A DNA stretch of 64,000 nucleotides from Neiella holothuriorum (GTDB lineage Bacteria > Pseudomonadota > Gammaproteobacteria > Enterobacterales > Neiellaceae), in NCBI RefSeq assembly GCF_019457915.1, contig NZ_JAHZSS010000007.1, positions 1-64,000 of the forward strand, written 5' to 3'. The first letter of the stretch is position 1. Each line of letters opens with the position of its first letter. The position numbers and the translations under genes were made by a program. This document shows, piece by piece, positions 9,755-20,155 of the stretch. The notes below the pieces were generated by a model. It had not been told where the DNA came from, did no database searches, and saw only the letters and a list, made by a program, of their open reading frames with translations.

Positions 9755-11074
9755 TCTGTCAGTGATCGAACCTTGCCAGCCTGATTCTCCGGGCTGGCGC
9801 CTAAACTCCTTTGACACCCAATACCCTAGCGCTGCCACACATTCATCATTAAAAAACACCAGCGGAATGCGATTGCGCAGCCAAGGTGGTACACCCAACT
9901 CTTGCCATACTTTTTTCAACGATCGAGAGCCAGCTCGATCGGCGGGTCTGACGCGTGTTTTGAGTTGACCAAAGCGCACCGACACCACTTCGCTGGCCAA
10001 TGGCAAGCGAATAGCATCCGAAGCGTCACTCGGTTGCATCGTTAGTTGGCCGATAGTCGCCAACATGACAGGGTCTGGCCAATGCCAAACCTGATCATTT
10101 GGCGCTGATTCGTCTAACTGTTTAAACAGCATCAATTGGTCGCGGTAACGTCTCAGTTGCCAATCACCCCAGCACAATTGCGGCTCGCCATCGGCTTGAG
10201 CACACGCCACACTCTGCCATGCTTGCAACTGCTGAGCATGGGACCAAAGAGGGGCATGATTTAACCGTAACCAATGACGAAAGACACGATGACGGCGAGC
10301 CAGCGTTAAGTCCGTTAACGCGCTAATTGAGAGGTTGTTGTTATGCTGGCAATGCTCATAGTCTTGCGCCGTAATCTCTTCGAGTAATTGCCTATCTTGT
10401 GCCACTAACGACATGCTGCGCGCGGCAGTCGCGACAAAGGCAGGCCAACGCTGTTGGCATAGCGGGATCAATTGATGACGAATAAAGTTGCGGTCAAAAC
10501 CTTCATCCTGATTGCTTTCATCTTCAATCCAATGCAATTGCTCCTGCTCAGCATAAGCTTCTAGCTCAGCACGTGATAACGGGAGCATTGGCCGAGCGAG
10601 CCAACCTTTAGCCAATGGCATCACGGCCGGCATACCCGACAGACCATCTAAGCCGCTACCTCGTTTGAGAGACAACAATAACGTTTCGACCTGATCGTCT
10701 TGATGGTGCCCCGTTAGCAGGGCATGGCTTGAGTCGGTCAGGTACTTTGCCAGTTCGCCATAGCGAGCTTCACGCGCAACAGCTTCCAAACTTTGGCGAG
10801 GCTTAGATTCGATCTGAACCCGAGCGCTGTGAAACGTCACACCAAGCTGATGACATAGCTGTTTGCAATGCGCTTGCCATGCATCGGCATTGTCCGATAA
10901 GCCATGATGCACATGACAGGCTTGTAGTGTTAATTGAGAGTATTGTTGACGGTAGCGGACGCAACCATGCAGTAAGGCCGTGGAATCGAGGCCGCCACTA
11001 AATCCGATAAGGAAGTGGTTAACACCACGCTGCCGTAAGTCATCAAGCTCAGAGAACAGCGTGGTTAACATCAT
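9746..11074 (-). CDS. tilS: tRNA(Ile)-lysidine synthase
   Basis: TilS converts the wobble C34 of the minor tRNA-Ile (CAU) to lysidine using lysine and ATP, so that it decodes AUA. The N-terminal PP-loop SGGLDST (about residues 25-31) binds ATP. The 442-aa length and the C-terminal TilS substrate-binding region (RLKKVWQELG-like, here GSRSLKKVWQELGVPPWLRN) fit the family. It is the last gene of the minus-strand block, 7 bases after accA as in related genomes. It starts with two adjacent ATG codons. Confidence 0.95.
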   Translation of the reverse strand: MMLTTLFSELDDLRQRGVNHFLIGFSGGLDSTALLHGCVRYRQQYSQLTLQACHVHHGLSDNADAWQAHCKQLCHQLGVTFHSARVQIESKPRQSLEAVAREARYGELAKYLTDSSHALLTGHHQDDQVETLLLSLKRGSGLDGLSGMPAVMPLAKGWLARPMLPLSRAELEAYAEQEQLHWIEDESNQDEGFDRNFIRHQLIPLCQQRWPAFVATAARSMSLVAQDRQLLEEITAQDYEHCQHNNNLSISALTDLTLARRHRVFRHWLRLNHAPLWSHAQQLQAWQSVACAQADGEPQLCWGDWQLRRYRDQLMLFKQLDESAPNDQVWHWPDPVMLATIGQLTMQPSDASDAIRLPLASEVVSVRFGQLKTRVRPADRAGSRSLKKVWQELGVPPWLRNRIPLVFFNDECVAALGYWVSKEFRRQPGESGWQGSITDRLS

Positions 11075-11081
11075 GATGGGA

Positions 11082-12044
11082 TTAGCAGTAGCCGTAGCCC
11101 ATTAGGCGCTGATAGCGGCGCTCTTTCAACGCATCACCATCAAGACCTTGCAACTCTTTTAAATCGCTTAAGATTTGTTGCTTCAGTGAATCAGCCATCA
11201 ACTGAGGATTGCGATGAGCACCACCTAAAGGTTCTTCAACCACATTATCAACGAGCTCTAGTTCTTTCAAACGCGGCGCAGTGATCCCCATGGCTTCAGC
11301 TGCAGTCGAGGCTTTTTCTGCGCTCTTCCACAAAATAGATGCACAGCCTTCTGGCGAAATCACCGAGTACGTGCTGTATTGCAGCATGTTGACTTTGTCG
11401 CCCACCCCAATCGCCAAGGCACCACCTGAGCCGCCTTCACCAATAACCGTACAAACCACAGGAACGGTTAATTGAGCCATTTCCTTTAGGTTGCGAGCAA
11501 TGGCTTCACTTTGACCGCGCTCTTCAGCACCAACGCCAGGATATGCACCAGGCGTGTCAATAAACGTGATAATCGGCATGTTGAAACGTTCAGCCATTTT
11601 CATCAGGCGCAACGCTTTGCGATAACCTTCTGGCCGTGGCATGCCGAAGTTACGCTTAATTTTTTCTTTTGTCTCACGACCTTTTTGATGACCAATAACC
11701 ATCACTGGCAGCCCATCTAAACGGGCGGTACCGCCAATCAACGACTGGTCATCGGCATAGGCGCGATCACCACATTGTTCATCAAATTCGGTGAACATGT
11801 TGTTGATGTAGTCTTGGGTATACGGGCGCTGTGGGTGGCGCGCCACCTGAGCGACTTGCCAAGAACTCAAATCTGAAAAGATTTTTTTAGTGAGTTCAAA
11901 GCTCTTGCCTCTCAAGCGCTCTAATTCTTCGTCTAAGTTCACGTCAACAGCATTCTCGGTTGAGACATGCTGTAGTTCTTCAATTTGAGCTTCGAGCTCC
12001 GCAATTGGTTGCTCAAAATCCAGAAAATTCAGGTGCATAGCCAT
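11082..12044 (-). CDS. accA: Acetyl-CoA carboxylase carboxyltransferase subunit alpha
   Basis: AccA pairs with AccD to transfer carboxyl from biotin-BCCP to acetyl-CoA, forming malonyl-CoA for fatty-acid synthesis. The 320-aa length and the sequence ([20 protein letters not shown] at the N-terminus, [15 protein letters not shown] in the crotonase-like core) are typical. The ATG at 12044 has an AGGA ribosome site. An alternative ATG two codons later would match the E. coli start. It lies 24 bases after dnaE and 7 before tilS. Confidence 0.97.
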   Translation of the reverse strand: MAMHLNFLDFEQPIAELEAQIEELQHVSTENAVDVNLDEELERLRGKSFELTKKIFSDLSSWQVAQVARHPQRPYTQDYINNMFTEFDEQCGDRAYADDQSLIGGTARLDGLPVMVIGHQKGRETKEKIKRNFGMPRPEGYRKALRLMKMAERFNMPIITFIDTPGAYPGVGAEERGQSEAIARNLKEMAQLTVPVVCTVIGEGGSGGALAIGVGDKVNMLQYSTYSVISPEGCASILWKSAEKASTAAEAMGITAPRLKELELVDNVVEEPLGGAHRNPQLMADSLKQQILSDLKELQGLDGDALKERRYQRLMGYGYC

Positions 12045-12068
12045 TCAATGCAGTCCTATTTGTAATTT

Positions 12069-15000
12069 TTATGAGAAGGCCAGAGAGACCTCTTCAGGGC
12101 CCATTAAACTTTTCAATTCATTGATCAAGCGATCCGTTGGCGTTACCCGCCATTGAGTGCCTAATTCTAGCTCAGCCTTGGCTGTGCCGGCATCATAACA
12201 GATCCTGACCGGAGTCGTCCCATGCTGCCATTCACTAAGTACAGCCTGTAAACGATTAAGCGAATCGCCGCTAACCGATTGTTTTGCCATGTTAATCGTT
12301 AAACTATGGCAATGTCTTTCTCGTGCTTGTTCGATATCCAGAATGGAATCGGCCGACATTTTAAGGCCACCGCTGAAGTCATCAAAGCTGACCTCTCCTT
12401 CAACAATCAATATCTTATCTTTGACACAGACTTCTTCAAAGCGTTCAACGGAGTCGCCAAACAAGCCAACATCGAGGCGCCCAGAGCGATCATCCAAGCT
12501 TAGAATACAGATACGCTTTCCGGACTTTTTACTGACCATCATTCTGACGCCAATCACCAATCCTGCCGCTTTGGACTTTTGGCCACGGTTAGTCGGGGTA
12601 ATATCTTTCAGGCGATTCGACGTATAGTTTTTCAATTCCGATAGGTACTGGTTGATCGGGTGACCGGTTAAATACAGCCCAAGCGTTTCGCGCTCGTAGT
12701 CTAACCAAACAGACTCAGGCCACCGATTAACCGAAGCAAATGCCTGCTGCACCTCTTCTGGCTCGGTGGTAAGCAAACCAAACATATCGCCTTGTCCTAA
12801 TGCTTCGGCTTTATGATGTTGATCGGCAGCCCGCATTGCTTCTTCTAGTGTGGCCATCAATGCGGCGCGATGCGGGCCTAACTTGTCCATGGCACCTGAC
12901 TGAATCAATTTTTCCAAGATCCGGCGGTTTACTTTTTTCAAATCGATACGAGCGCAAAAATCAAACAAGTCGCGGAACGGGCCATTTGCCTCACGCTCTT
13001 CAATGATGGCTTCCACGGGGCCTTCGCCAACACCTTTGATAGCACCAATGCCGTAGACGATTTCGTCTTGCTCATTAACCGAGAACTTGTAATAGCCGGA
13101 ATTTAAATCTGGCGGACTCAGCGGCAACTTCATGCGTTGGCATTCATCGACCAAAGTCACGATTTTATCGGTGTTATCCATATCTGCGGACATCACTGCC
13201 GCCATAAAATAGGATGGATAGTGAGTTTTTAACCAAAGCGTCTGATAAGACACTAAGGCATACGCTGCTGAGTGCGATTTGTTAAAGCCGTAACCTGCGA
13301 ACTTTTCCACCAGATCGAAGATTTTCATTGCCAGTTCAGCATCAATCCCGTTGTCCTTGGCTCCTTCAGCAAACACCGTACGCTGCTTGGCCATTTCTTC
13401 TGGCTTTTTCTTACCCATCGCACGACGCAACAAATCCGCGCCACCGAGCGAGTAGCCCGCCAAGACCTGGGCAATCTGCATCACCTGCTCTTGGTAGAGG
13501 ATAACGCCGTAGGTCGGCTCTAGAATTGGCTTTAATGAGTCATGCTGGTATTGCGCATCGGGATAAGACACTTCTTCTCGGCCGTGTTTTCGGTCAATAA
13601 AGTTGTCCACCATGCCCGAGCCCAATGGCCCCGGCCGGAACAGCGCTACCAATGCAATAATGTCTTCAAAACAGTCAGGCTGCAGTCGCTTAATGAGCTC
13701 TTTCATACCGCGCGATTCAAGCTGGAAGACCGCGGTGGTTTCAGCGCGTTTAAGCAGATCGAAGCTCTTTTTGTCTTCAATTGGAATCGATTCAATAGCA
13801 ATCGTATTTTTACCCGCTGCTTGCAAACGCGGGTTGAGCATATCCAACGCCCACTGAATAATGGTCAGTGTACGCAAGCCTAAGAAGTCGAATTTAACCA
13901 GACCGGCTTCTTCAACATCGTTTTTGTCGAACTGAGTAACTGGGTTGTTACCTTCATCATCACAATACAATGGTGAAAAATCGGTGATCTTGGTTGGTGA
14001 GATAACAACACCACCCGCGTGCTTACCGGCGTTTCGCGTAACCCCTTCCAACGTACGCGCCATGTCGATAATTTCGCGAACGTCTTCATCGGCATCATAT
14101 AGTTCTGGTAACTTCGGCTCGGCTTCAAACGCTTTGCTGAGCGTCATACCAGGATCAGGCGGCACCAACTTAGAGATCCGATCGACAAAGCCATACGGTT
14201 GACCCAACACGCGGCCAACATCTCGAATTGCAGCCTTTGCCGCCATGGTGCCGAACGTGATGATCTGACTCACCGCATCGCGACCGTAAAGCTCGGCAAC
14301 GTGGTCAATCACTTCGTCTCGACGATCCATACAAAAATCAACGTCGAAGTCGGGCATGGAAACCCGCTCGGGGTTGAGGAATCGTTCGAATAGCAGATCA
14401 AATTCCAGCGGATCCAGGTCGGTAATCTTTTGTGCATAAGCCACGAGCGAGCCCGCACCCGAGCCACGTCCTGGCCCAACGGGAATACCGTTATCTTTAG
14501 ACCACTGGATAAACTCCATAACGATCAGGAAGTAACCTGGGAATCCCATTTGGTTAATCACTTCGAGCTCGATTCTCAACCGCTCGTCATACTCTGGCCG
14601 CAAACGTGCGCGCTCTTCAGGATCAGGGAAAAGGAATTCCAAACGCTCTTCGAGCCCTTCTTCGGACACTTTGACGAGAAAATCTTCGATCGACAAATCG
14701 CCAGTCGGGAAGTTCGGCAAGAAGTATTCGCCTAAGCGCACTGATACGTTACACCGCTTGGCAATTTCAACGGTGTTACTCAGCGCCGACGGAATATCGG
14801 CGAAGAGCTCGCACATCTCTTGCTCAGAGCGTAAATATTGTTGTGGCGAATAGCGTTTCGGTCGGCGTTTATCGCCAATGGCATAGCCGTCGTGAATGGC
14901 TACGCGTACTTCGTGCGCATCAAAATCATCCGCACTAAGAAAACAGACTTCGTTGGTCGCCACAACTGGCAACTGCTGTTGAGCAGCTAAATCGACCGCT

Positions 15001-15551
15001 AAGTGAAGATACTTTTCTTCTTGCGGCCGGCCAGTGCGCAGCAGTTCTAGATAATAGCGATTGGGGAAATATTGGTTGTAAAAATCGACCAGCTCCGCCA
15101 CTAAGTGATGGTTATTGCGCAGCAGCGCAATTCCCATGTCGCCTTCTCGGCCACCGGACAAAATCAACAAACCTTCGTTGAGTTCAGCCAACCATTCTTT
15201 TTCTATCACCGGGCGGTGCTGAATATGGCCGCGCTCATAGGCGCGAGAAATAAGCAGGGTAATGTTTTGGTAACCGGTGTTATCAAGGCATAGCACAGTG
15301 AGACGCGTGAGCTCATCAGCAAATTCGGCGGACTGCATCCACATGTCCGCACCAATAACCGGCTTGATGCCTGCGCCTTGGGCTTTGCCATAAAACCGCA
15401 CTAAGCCACAAAGGTTGCCCTGATCGGTAATCGCCATGGCGGGCATTTTGTGGTCTGCAACGGCTTTGGCCAGCGCCGGTATTTTTTTCATACCGTCGAC
15501 CATGGAAAAATCAGAGTGAATGCGTAGGTGGATGAACTTCGGATCCGTCAT
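12069..15551 (-). CDS. dnaE: DNA polymerase III alpha subunit
   Basis: This is the 1160-aa replicative polymerase. The N-terminal PHP domain opens with [18 protein letters not shown]. The catalytic palm has the aspartates of [12 protein letters not shown] near residues 400-408. Later come the helix-hairpin-helix segment ([17 protein letters not shown]) and the OB domain. Length and sequence match E. coli DnaE (1160 aa). It sits between rnhB and accA, as in many gammaproteobacteria. Confidence 0.98.
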   Translation of the reverse strand: MTDPKFIHLRIHSDFSMVDGMKKIPALAKAVADHKMPAMAITDQGNLCGLVRFYGKAQGAGIKPVIGADMWMQSAEFADELTRLTVLCLDNTGYQNITLLISRAYERGHIQHRPVIEKEWLAELNEGLLILSGGREGDMGIALLRNNHHLVAELVDFYNQYFPNRYYLELLRTGRPQEEKYLHLAVDLAAQQQLPVVATNEVCFLSADDFDAHEVRVAIHDGYAIGDKRRPKRYSPQQYLRSEQEMCELFADIPSALSNTVEIAKRCNVSVRLGEYFLPNFPTGDLSIEDFLVKVSEEGLEERLEFLFPDPEERARLRPEYDERLRIELEVINQMGFPGYFLIVMEFIQWSKDNGIPVGPGRGSGAGSLVAYAQKITDLDPLEFDLLFERFLNPERVSMPDFDVDFCMDRRDEVIDHVAELYGRDAVSQIITFGTMAAKAAIRDVGRVLGQPYGFVDRISKLVPPDPGMTLSKAFEAEPKLPELYDADEDVREIIDMARTLEGVTRNAGKHAGGVVISPTKITDFSPLYCDDEGNNPVTQFDKNDVEEAGLVKFDFLGLRTLTIIQWALDMLNPRLQAAGKNTIAIESIPIEDKKSFDLLKRAETTAVFQLESRGMKELIKRLQPDCFEDIIALVALFRPGPLGSGMVDNFIDRKHGREEVSYPDAQYQHDSLKPILEPTYGVILYQEQVMQIAQVLAGYSLGGADLLRRAMGKKKPEEMAKQRTVFAEGAKDNGIDAELAMKIFDLVEKFAGYGFNKSHSAAYALVSYQTLWLKTHYPSYFMAAVMSADMDNTDKIVTLVDECQRMKLPLSPPDLNSGYYKFSVNEQDEIVYGIGAIKGVGEGPVEAIIEEREANGPFRDLFDFCARIDLKKVNRRILEKLIQSGAMDKLGPHRAALMATLEEAMRAADQHHKAEALGQGDMFGLLTTEPEEVQQAFASVNRWPESVWLDYERETLGLYLTGHPINQYLSELKNYTSNRLKDITPTNRGQKSKAAGLVIGVRMMVSKKSGKRICILSLDDRSGRLDVGLFGDSVERFEEVCVKDKILIVEGEVSFDDFSGGLKMSADSILDIEQARERHCHSLTINMAKQSVSGDSLNRLQAVLSEWQHGTTPVRICYDAGTAKAELELGTQWRVTPTDRLINELKSLMGPEEVSLAFS

Positions 15552-15575
15552 GGCTTGGTTAGATTCCTTACCCTT

Positions 15576-16145
15576 TCAATGTTCTTGCAAAACGCGTTGG
15601 ACCGGCTTAAAACTGCGGCGATGCTGCGGGCTAGCGCCGTGTTCAAGCAACTTCTCCATGTGGAGCTTGGTTGGATACCCTTTATGACGCGCAAATTGAT
15701 ACTGCGGGTATTGGCTATCGAGCTGCGCCATTTCACCATCGCGGGCAACTTTTGCCAAAATCGATGCGGCACTGATCGCTGGCTCTAGGCCATCACCACC
15801 AACAATTGCTTTTGCTGGCATTGGTAAATCGGGGCAACGATTACCATCAATCAATGCCATGCCGGGCTGTGTCGAAAGGCCAGCTACCGCTCGTTGCATT
15901 GCTAACATGGTTGCGTGCAGGATGTTGATGTCATCAATTTCATGAGCTTCAGCACGCCCTAACGACCAGCATAGGGCTTTCGATTTTATTTCTTCCGCCA
16001 GCAACTGACGCTTTTTTTCCGATAGCTTTTTCGAGTCGTTTAAACCTGCTATGGGCTGCGCGGGATCGAGGATCACTGCGGCTGTGACGACGGCACCAAC
16101 TAATGGGCCTCGGCCAACTTCATCAACACCAGCAATCAAGGTCAT
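15576..16145 (-). CDS. rnhB: Ribonuclease HII
   Basis: RNase HII (189 aa) cuts RNA in RNA:DNA hybrids and single ribonucleotides left in DNA. The motif [13 protein letters not shown] gives the first acidic pair (Asp8, Glu9). ALIDGN and SILAKVARD supply the remaining catalytic region. Its start codon overlaps the lpxB stop by 4 bases (ATGA), so the two are translationally coupled. Confidence 0.97.
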   Translation of the reverse strand: MTLIAGVDEVGRGPLVGAVVTAAVILDPAQPIAGLNDSKKLSEKKRQLLAEEIKSKALCWSLGRAEAHEIDDINILHATMLAMQRAVAGLSTQPGMALIDGNRCPDLPMPAKAIVGGDGLEPAISAASILAKVARDGEMAQLDSQYPQYQFARHKGYPTKLHMEKLLEHGASPQHRRSFKPVQRVLQEH

Positions 16146-17326
16146 TTCGAAGTCCCTTTTGAGTCTATTTGGTTCGCACGTTTTTTCTTAATTAAAACAT
16201 CAATGGCATCAGCTGCGCGGACACTCGCATCCTGTCGAATCAACTTATGCAGTTGCTCAAATTGATGTTGCAGTCGGTTGTCCGGTGCGTCGAGTTGGCG
16301 CCCTAATTCAGCGGCTAAATTGTCAACCGTCATATCGTATTGTAAAAACTCAGGCACCAGCGGTTTATCGGCGAGCAAGTTCGGCAACGATGCATACTTT
16401 ACTTTGACCATGCGCCGGGCAATTTGATAGGTCAGCCAGTGAACTTTGTAAGCCACCACCATCGGCCGTTTAACCAACATGGCTTCAAGCGCCACAGTAC
16501 CGGAAGCCAGCAGCACCACATCAGCCGCGGCCATAGCGTCACGCGCGTTGCCATCGATGACCGTGACAGGCAATTGCGGGAACTGCTCCAACAGGGTTTC
16601 AATTTGTTGACGGCGTTTATCATTAGCAGCAGGAATCACAAACTGGAGCTGCGGTCGCTCTTCGTAGAGCCGCGCCGCTGTTTGTAAAAATGTTTCGCCC
16701 AATTGGGCAACTTCACCACCACGGCTGCCTGGTAAAATGGCCATCACTTGGTTGGCATTCGCCAAACCAATACGCTGGCGCGCGTCCGATTGAGCCAGTG
16801 TTAACGGAATTTCATCGGCCAACGGGTGACCTACAAATTCACACGCTACACGGTGCTGATCGTAGAATTGTTTCTCGAAAGGCAGCAACGCCAGCACTAA
16901 ATCGGTGGCGCGATCAATTTTGAAAATGCGTTTTTGGCGCCATGCCCATACTGACGGGCTGACATAATGCACCGTGGTAATACCGGCATCTTTTAGTCGC
17001 TGCTCGACGCCCAGATTAAAATCCGGAGCATCAATTCCCACGAAGACGTCAGGTTGCCAGTCAATGATTTTAGCCACGACTTCTTTTCGAAGTTTGAGTA
17101 ACTCTGGCAAGCGACCAAGGACTTCAAACAATCCCATGACCGACAATGTTTCCATATCGAACCAAGAATGGAAGCCGGCCTTGAGCATTTTAGGGCCACC
17201 GATGCCGGCAAATTCGACATGGGGGTAACGTTGTTGTAGCGCCTCTAACAACGAAGCCCCCAGCACATCGCCGGAGGCTTCACCTGCTAACAGCGCAACT
17301 CGAATCGGTCGTTCGGTAGCGGTCAT
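16142..17326 (-). CDS. lpxB: Lipid-A-disaccharide synthase
   Basis: LpxB (394 aa) joins UDP-2,3-diacylglucosamine and lipid X to give the lipid A disaccharide at the inner-membrane face. The N-terminal [18 protein letters not shown] is the family signature. [19 protein letters not shown] and LPGSRGGEV are conserved GT19 motifs. The ATG at 17326 is preferred over an in-frame TTG one codon upstream. It lies 15 bases after lpxA and overlaps rnhB by 4 bases. Confidence 0.97.
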   Translation of the reverse strand: MTATERPIRVALLAGEASGDVLGASLLEALQQRYPHVEFAGIGGPKMLKAGFHSWFDMETLSVMGLFEVLGRLPELLKLRKEVVAKIIDWQPDVFVGIDAPDFNLGVEQRLKDAGITTVHYVSPSVWAWRQKRIFKIDRATDLVLALLPFEKQFYDQHRVACEFVGHPLADEIPLTLAQSDARQRIGLANANQVMAILPGSRGGEVAQLGETFLQTAARLYEERPQLQFVIPAANDKRRQQIETLLEQFPQLPVTVIDGNARDAMAAADVVLLASGTVALEAMLVKRPMVVAYKVHWLTYQIARRMVKVKYASLPNLLADKPLVPEFLQYDMTVDNLAAELGRQLDAPDNRLQHQFEQLHKLIRQDASVRAADAIDVLIKKKRANQIDSKGTSK

Positions 17327-17341
17327 CAAATAACTCTGTTG

Positions 17342-18106
17342 TTAACGCACAATACCGCGCGTTGATTTAGCAAGGTAATCAACAATCACCTGCACTTCCG
17401 GTGAATCCTGACCCAACTCAGAAAGAACTGGAACGGCCTCTTCGGTTGTCAGGCCATCGCGATACAGCGCTTTATATGCCTTGCGAAGTGCTTGAATAGC
17501 CGATTTGTCAAAACCACGCCGTTTTAAGCCTTCGTAGTTCATGCCAAATGGTTCGTTATGGCGAGCCATTACGTACGGCGGAATATCTTTCAGCACAATA
17601 GAGCCGGCGGCGGTGAAGCTATGAGCGCCAACACGACAAAACTGGTGATAGCCACTCATGGCGCCAGCGATTGCCCAATCTTCAACGTGAACGTGACCCG
17701 CTAAGCCCACGTAATTTGCCAAGATGATATTGCTACCAACCACGCAGTCGTGAGCGATATGGACATAAGCCATAAACAGGTTGTTGGAGCCGATGATGGT
17801 TTTGCCTTCATCTTGGGTTGTACCGCGGTGAACCGTGACACATTCGCGAAAAATGTTGTTGTCACCAATAATGGTTTCGGTCGGCTCACCCGCATATTTT
17901 TTGTCTTGGTTTTCTTCCCCAATGGAAGTGAATTGGAAAAAGCGATTGCCTTTACCAATTCTGGTGCGTCCTTTAATCACCACATGTGATGCGATATCCG
18001 TGTCATCACCAATCTCTACCCCGGCGTCAATATAACTCCAAGGGCCGATGCTAACGTTATTACCAATACGAGCATCTTCATGAACAAACGCTAAAGGACT
18101 AATCAA
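17342..18106 (-). CDS. lpxA: UDP-N-acetylglucosamine acyltransferase, probable TTG start
   Basis: LpxA starts lipid A synthesis by adding a 3-hydroxyacyl chain from ACP to UDP-GlcNAc. The left-handed beta-helix hexapeptide repeats are clear, and the catalytic His is in HIAHDC. No ATG fits. A TTG at 18106, 7 bases after GGGAAG, gives 254 aa and an N-terminus ISPLAFVHEDARIG that aligns with the E. coli start. A farther ATG at 18130 would overlap fabZ by 22 bases and add 8 non-conserved residues. At the acyl-length ruler position (Gly173 in E. coli) the aligned residue is Ala. Confidence 0.95.
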   Translation of the reverse strand: MISPLAFVHEDARIGNNVSIGPWSYIDAGVEIGDDTDIASHVVIKGRTRIGKGNRFFQFTSIGEENQDKKYAGEPTETIIGDNNIFRECVTVHRGTTQDEGKTIIGSNNLFMAYVHIAHDCVVGSNIILANYVGLAGHVHVEDWAIAGAMSGYHQFCRVGAHSFTAAGSIVLKDIPPYVMARHNEPFGMNYEGLKRRGFDKSAIQALRKAYKALYRDGLTTEEAVPVLSELGQDSPEVQVIVDYLAKSTRGIVR

Positions 18107-18108
18107 GA

Positions 18109-18543
18109 TCAAGCTTCCCGTTGTGCGCACATAATTTCAGCTGTACAGACGACGGCTCCGTCGACTTTCGCCATTGCATTGAATTTACCCATGCCGCGAC
18201 GAATTTTAATCAGCTCTACTTCTAATGAAATGGTATCGCCGGGGCCTACTGGACGCTTAAAGCGTGCATTATCAACACTGGCAAAGTAATACAGGGTATT
18301 TTTACCCGGCGCTTCTTCGGCAGATTTGTAACTCAAAATACCGGTACATTGAGCTAACGCTTCAAGCATCAAAACGCCTGGGAATACCGGCTTTTGAGGA
18401 AAGTGTCCGGTAAAGAAAGGCTCGTTAAAGGTGACGTTTTTAATGGCATGAAGCCATTGGCCTGGTTCATAGTCAGTGACTCTATCAACCAACAGAAATG
18501 GGTAACGGTGTGGCAGACAGTTGAGGATTTCCTCAATGTCCAT
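18109..18543 (-). CDS. fabZ: 3-hydroxyacyl-ACP dehydratase FabZ
   Basis: FabZ dehydrates 3-hydroxyacyl-ACP in fatty-acid elongation and competes with LpxA for the same substrate. The hot-dog fold carries the catalytic His in [13 protein letters not shown] and the Glu in MLEALAQ. The ATG at 18543 (MDIEEIL, 144 aa) resembles the Pseudomonas start. An in-frame TTG at 18564 would give 151 aa. Neither has a strong ribosome site. It ends 2 bases before the proposed lpxA start codon. Confidence 0.95.
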   Translation of the reverse strand: MDIEEILNCLPHRYPFLLVDRVTDYEPGQWLHAIKNVTFNEPFFTGHFPQKPVFPGVLMLEALAQCTGILSYKSAEEAPGKNTLYYFASVDNARFKRPVGPGDTISLEVELIKIRRGMGKFNAMAKVDGAVVCTAEIMCAQREA

Positions 18544-18591
18544 TTGCTTGAGTTCTCTAGTCAAGACTCAATTCCTCTTATTATTTTTAAA

Positions 18592-19617
18592 TCAATCCGG
18601 CTCATTGAGGTGCTGCTCAAGGGATTTCACTCGCTTGAACAAGTCACCTAACTGATTGTAGCGGTTTACGCCACGACGCCATTCGCGATTATCGGTGGCC
18701 GGAATACCGCTTGAATAGACGCCAGGCTTATCAATGCTTTTGGCGATCATTGAATTCCCTGTGATATGAACACCATCACAGATCTCAATGTGGCCATTCA
18801 TGCTAACCGCGCCACCAATAATACAGTAGTTACCAACCTTAGTACTGCCAGCAATACCACTAGCACCCGCTATTGCGGTGTAGTCGCCGATCTGACAGTT
18901 GTGGCCGATTTGCACTTGATTATCAATAATAGCGCCTTTACCGATAGTCGTATCGTCAAGCGCGCCGCGGTCAATGGTCACACTAGCACCAATGTCGGTA
19001 CCATCACCTATGACCACTCGGCCAACTTGCGGGATTTTCTCCCAGCAGCCTTTATCATTGGCAAAACCAAAGCCATCACTGCCAATCACCGTATTACTAT
19101 GAACCGTGACGCCATGCCCTAACACCACATGATGGTAGAGAGTAACGTTTGGCTTAATGGTAACGCCTTTGCCGAGCGAAGAGCCTACGCCTACGTAACT
19201 ACCTGCACCGATAGAACTGTCATCACCAATAACAACCTCTGCGTCTACCGTAGCGTTCGGGCCAATATGTACATTGGCGCCAATGACGGCGGAGTCATCA
19301 ACAAAAGCAGTCGGGTGAATCGTAGAAGCCGGAACTGGTGAGTTGTCTAATAACTGTGCAGCTTTGGCATAACCCAAATATGGATTATCCATGATCAACG
19401 CACGACCCGATATAAGCGCAGCTTCTTTCGGGCTTACTATCACAGCCAGCGCATTCGTATCGGCTAATTGAGATTTGTATTTCTTATTGGCGAGAAAGCT
19501 AACTTGCTGAGCGTTAGCATTTTCCAGGGTATTCAAACCAACAACGACGGCAGAGCCGTCGCAGTCGATGTCCGCACCTATATGTTCAGCAAGAACGGAT
19601 AGCGTAATAGAAGTCAT
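18592..19617 (-). CDS. lpxD: UDP-3-O-acylglucosamine N-acyltransferase
   Basis: LpxD (341 aa) adds the second 3-hydroxyacyl chain, to the 2-amino group of UDP-3-O-acyl-GlcN. An N-terminal uridine-binding domain (about 1-100) is followed by a hexapeptide-repeat helix containing QIGHNCQIGD, whose His is catalytic, then a short C-terminal helix. It lies 8 bases after skp. Confidence 0.97.
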   Translation of the reverse strand: MTSITLSVLAEHIGADIDCDGSAVVVGLNTLENANAQQVSFLANKKYKSQLADTNALAVIVSPKEAALISGRALIMDNPYLGYAKAAQLLDNSPVPASTIHPTAFVDDSAVIGANVHIGPNATVDAEVVIGDDSSIGAGSYVGVGSSLGKGVTIKPNVTLYHHVVLGHGVTVHSNTVIGSDGFGFANDKGCWEKIPQVGRVVIGDGTDIGASVTIDRGALDDTTIGKGAIIDNQVQIGHNCQIGDYTAIAGASGIAGSTKVGNYCIIGGAVSMNGHIEICDGVHITGNSMIAKSIDKPGVYSSGIPATDNREWRRGVNRYNQLGDLFKRVKSLEQHLNEPD

Positions 19618-19625
19618 TCAAACGA

Positions 19626-20123
19626 TTACTTTTTGCTTAAATGTTCAACAACTTTAGCTGAAATATCTGAATTTGGTTTTGCATAAAGGATGGTTTGACG
19701 ATCAACAACAGCGTCATAACCTTCTTTTTCTGCAATTTCGCTGATGGCACGTTGAATCAAGATAAAGATTTTCTTGTTTTCTTCGGCCTGACGGCGTTGA
19801 CCATCTTGTTGCAGCGCTTTGGCTTTCAGTTTCAGCGACGCTTCCAATTCTTGCAATTCACGATTTACTTTGATTTTTTGTTCATCAGTAAGTAACGCTT
19901 CATTGCGGCGAGCTTCTTCTTGTTTCGACGCCATTTGCTTTTCAACATTCTGAATTTCGACCACACGGTCAGAAAACTCTTTTTGCAGTAAGTCAGCAGT
20001 TGCTTCACTTTGCGGAATGTTTTTAACAATACGCCCTAAATCAACCACTGCGATACCCGAGGCTTGCACAACACCTGCAAATAAAGCCAATCCAACGGTA
20101 GCAACGGCAACCAATTTTTTCAC
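19626..20123 (-). CDS. skp: Periplasmic chaperone Skp/OmpH
   Basis: Skp (165 aa) holds unfolded outer-membrane proteins in the periplasm on their way to BamA. A signal peptide (1-21, ending VVQA) precedes a short beta core and long charged alpha-helical tentacles (about 40-125, rich in E, K and Q). The start is GTG at 20123 with AAGGAG 7 bases upstream. It lies between bamA and lpxD, the usual place. Confidence 0.95.
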   Translation of the reverse strand: MKKLVAVATVGLALFAGVVQASGIAVVDLGRIVKNIPQSEATADLLQKEFSDRVVEIQNVEKQMASKQEEARRNEALLTDEQKIKVNRELQELEASLKLKAKALQQDGQRRQAEENKKIFILIQRAISEIAEKEGYDAVVDRQTILYAKPNSDISAKVVEHLSKK

Positions 20124-20155
20124 AATAAACTCCTTAAACTTAGGAAATAACGCGC

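Noticed and set aside
12289-15788. Many plus-strand open frames opposite dnaE
   Set aside because: These are antisense shadows of a gene with strong family conservation. None has a ribosome site or a recognisable product.
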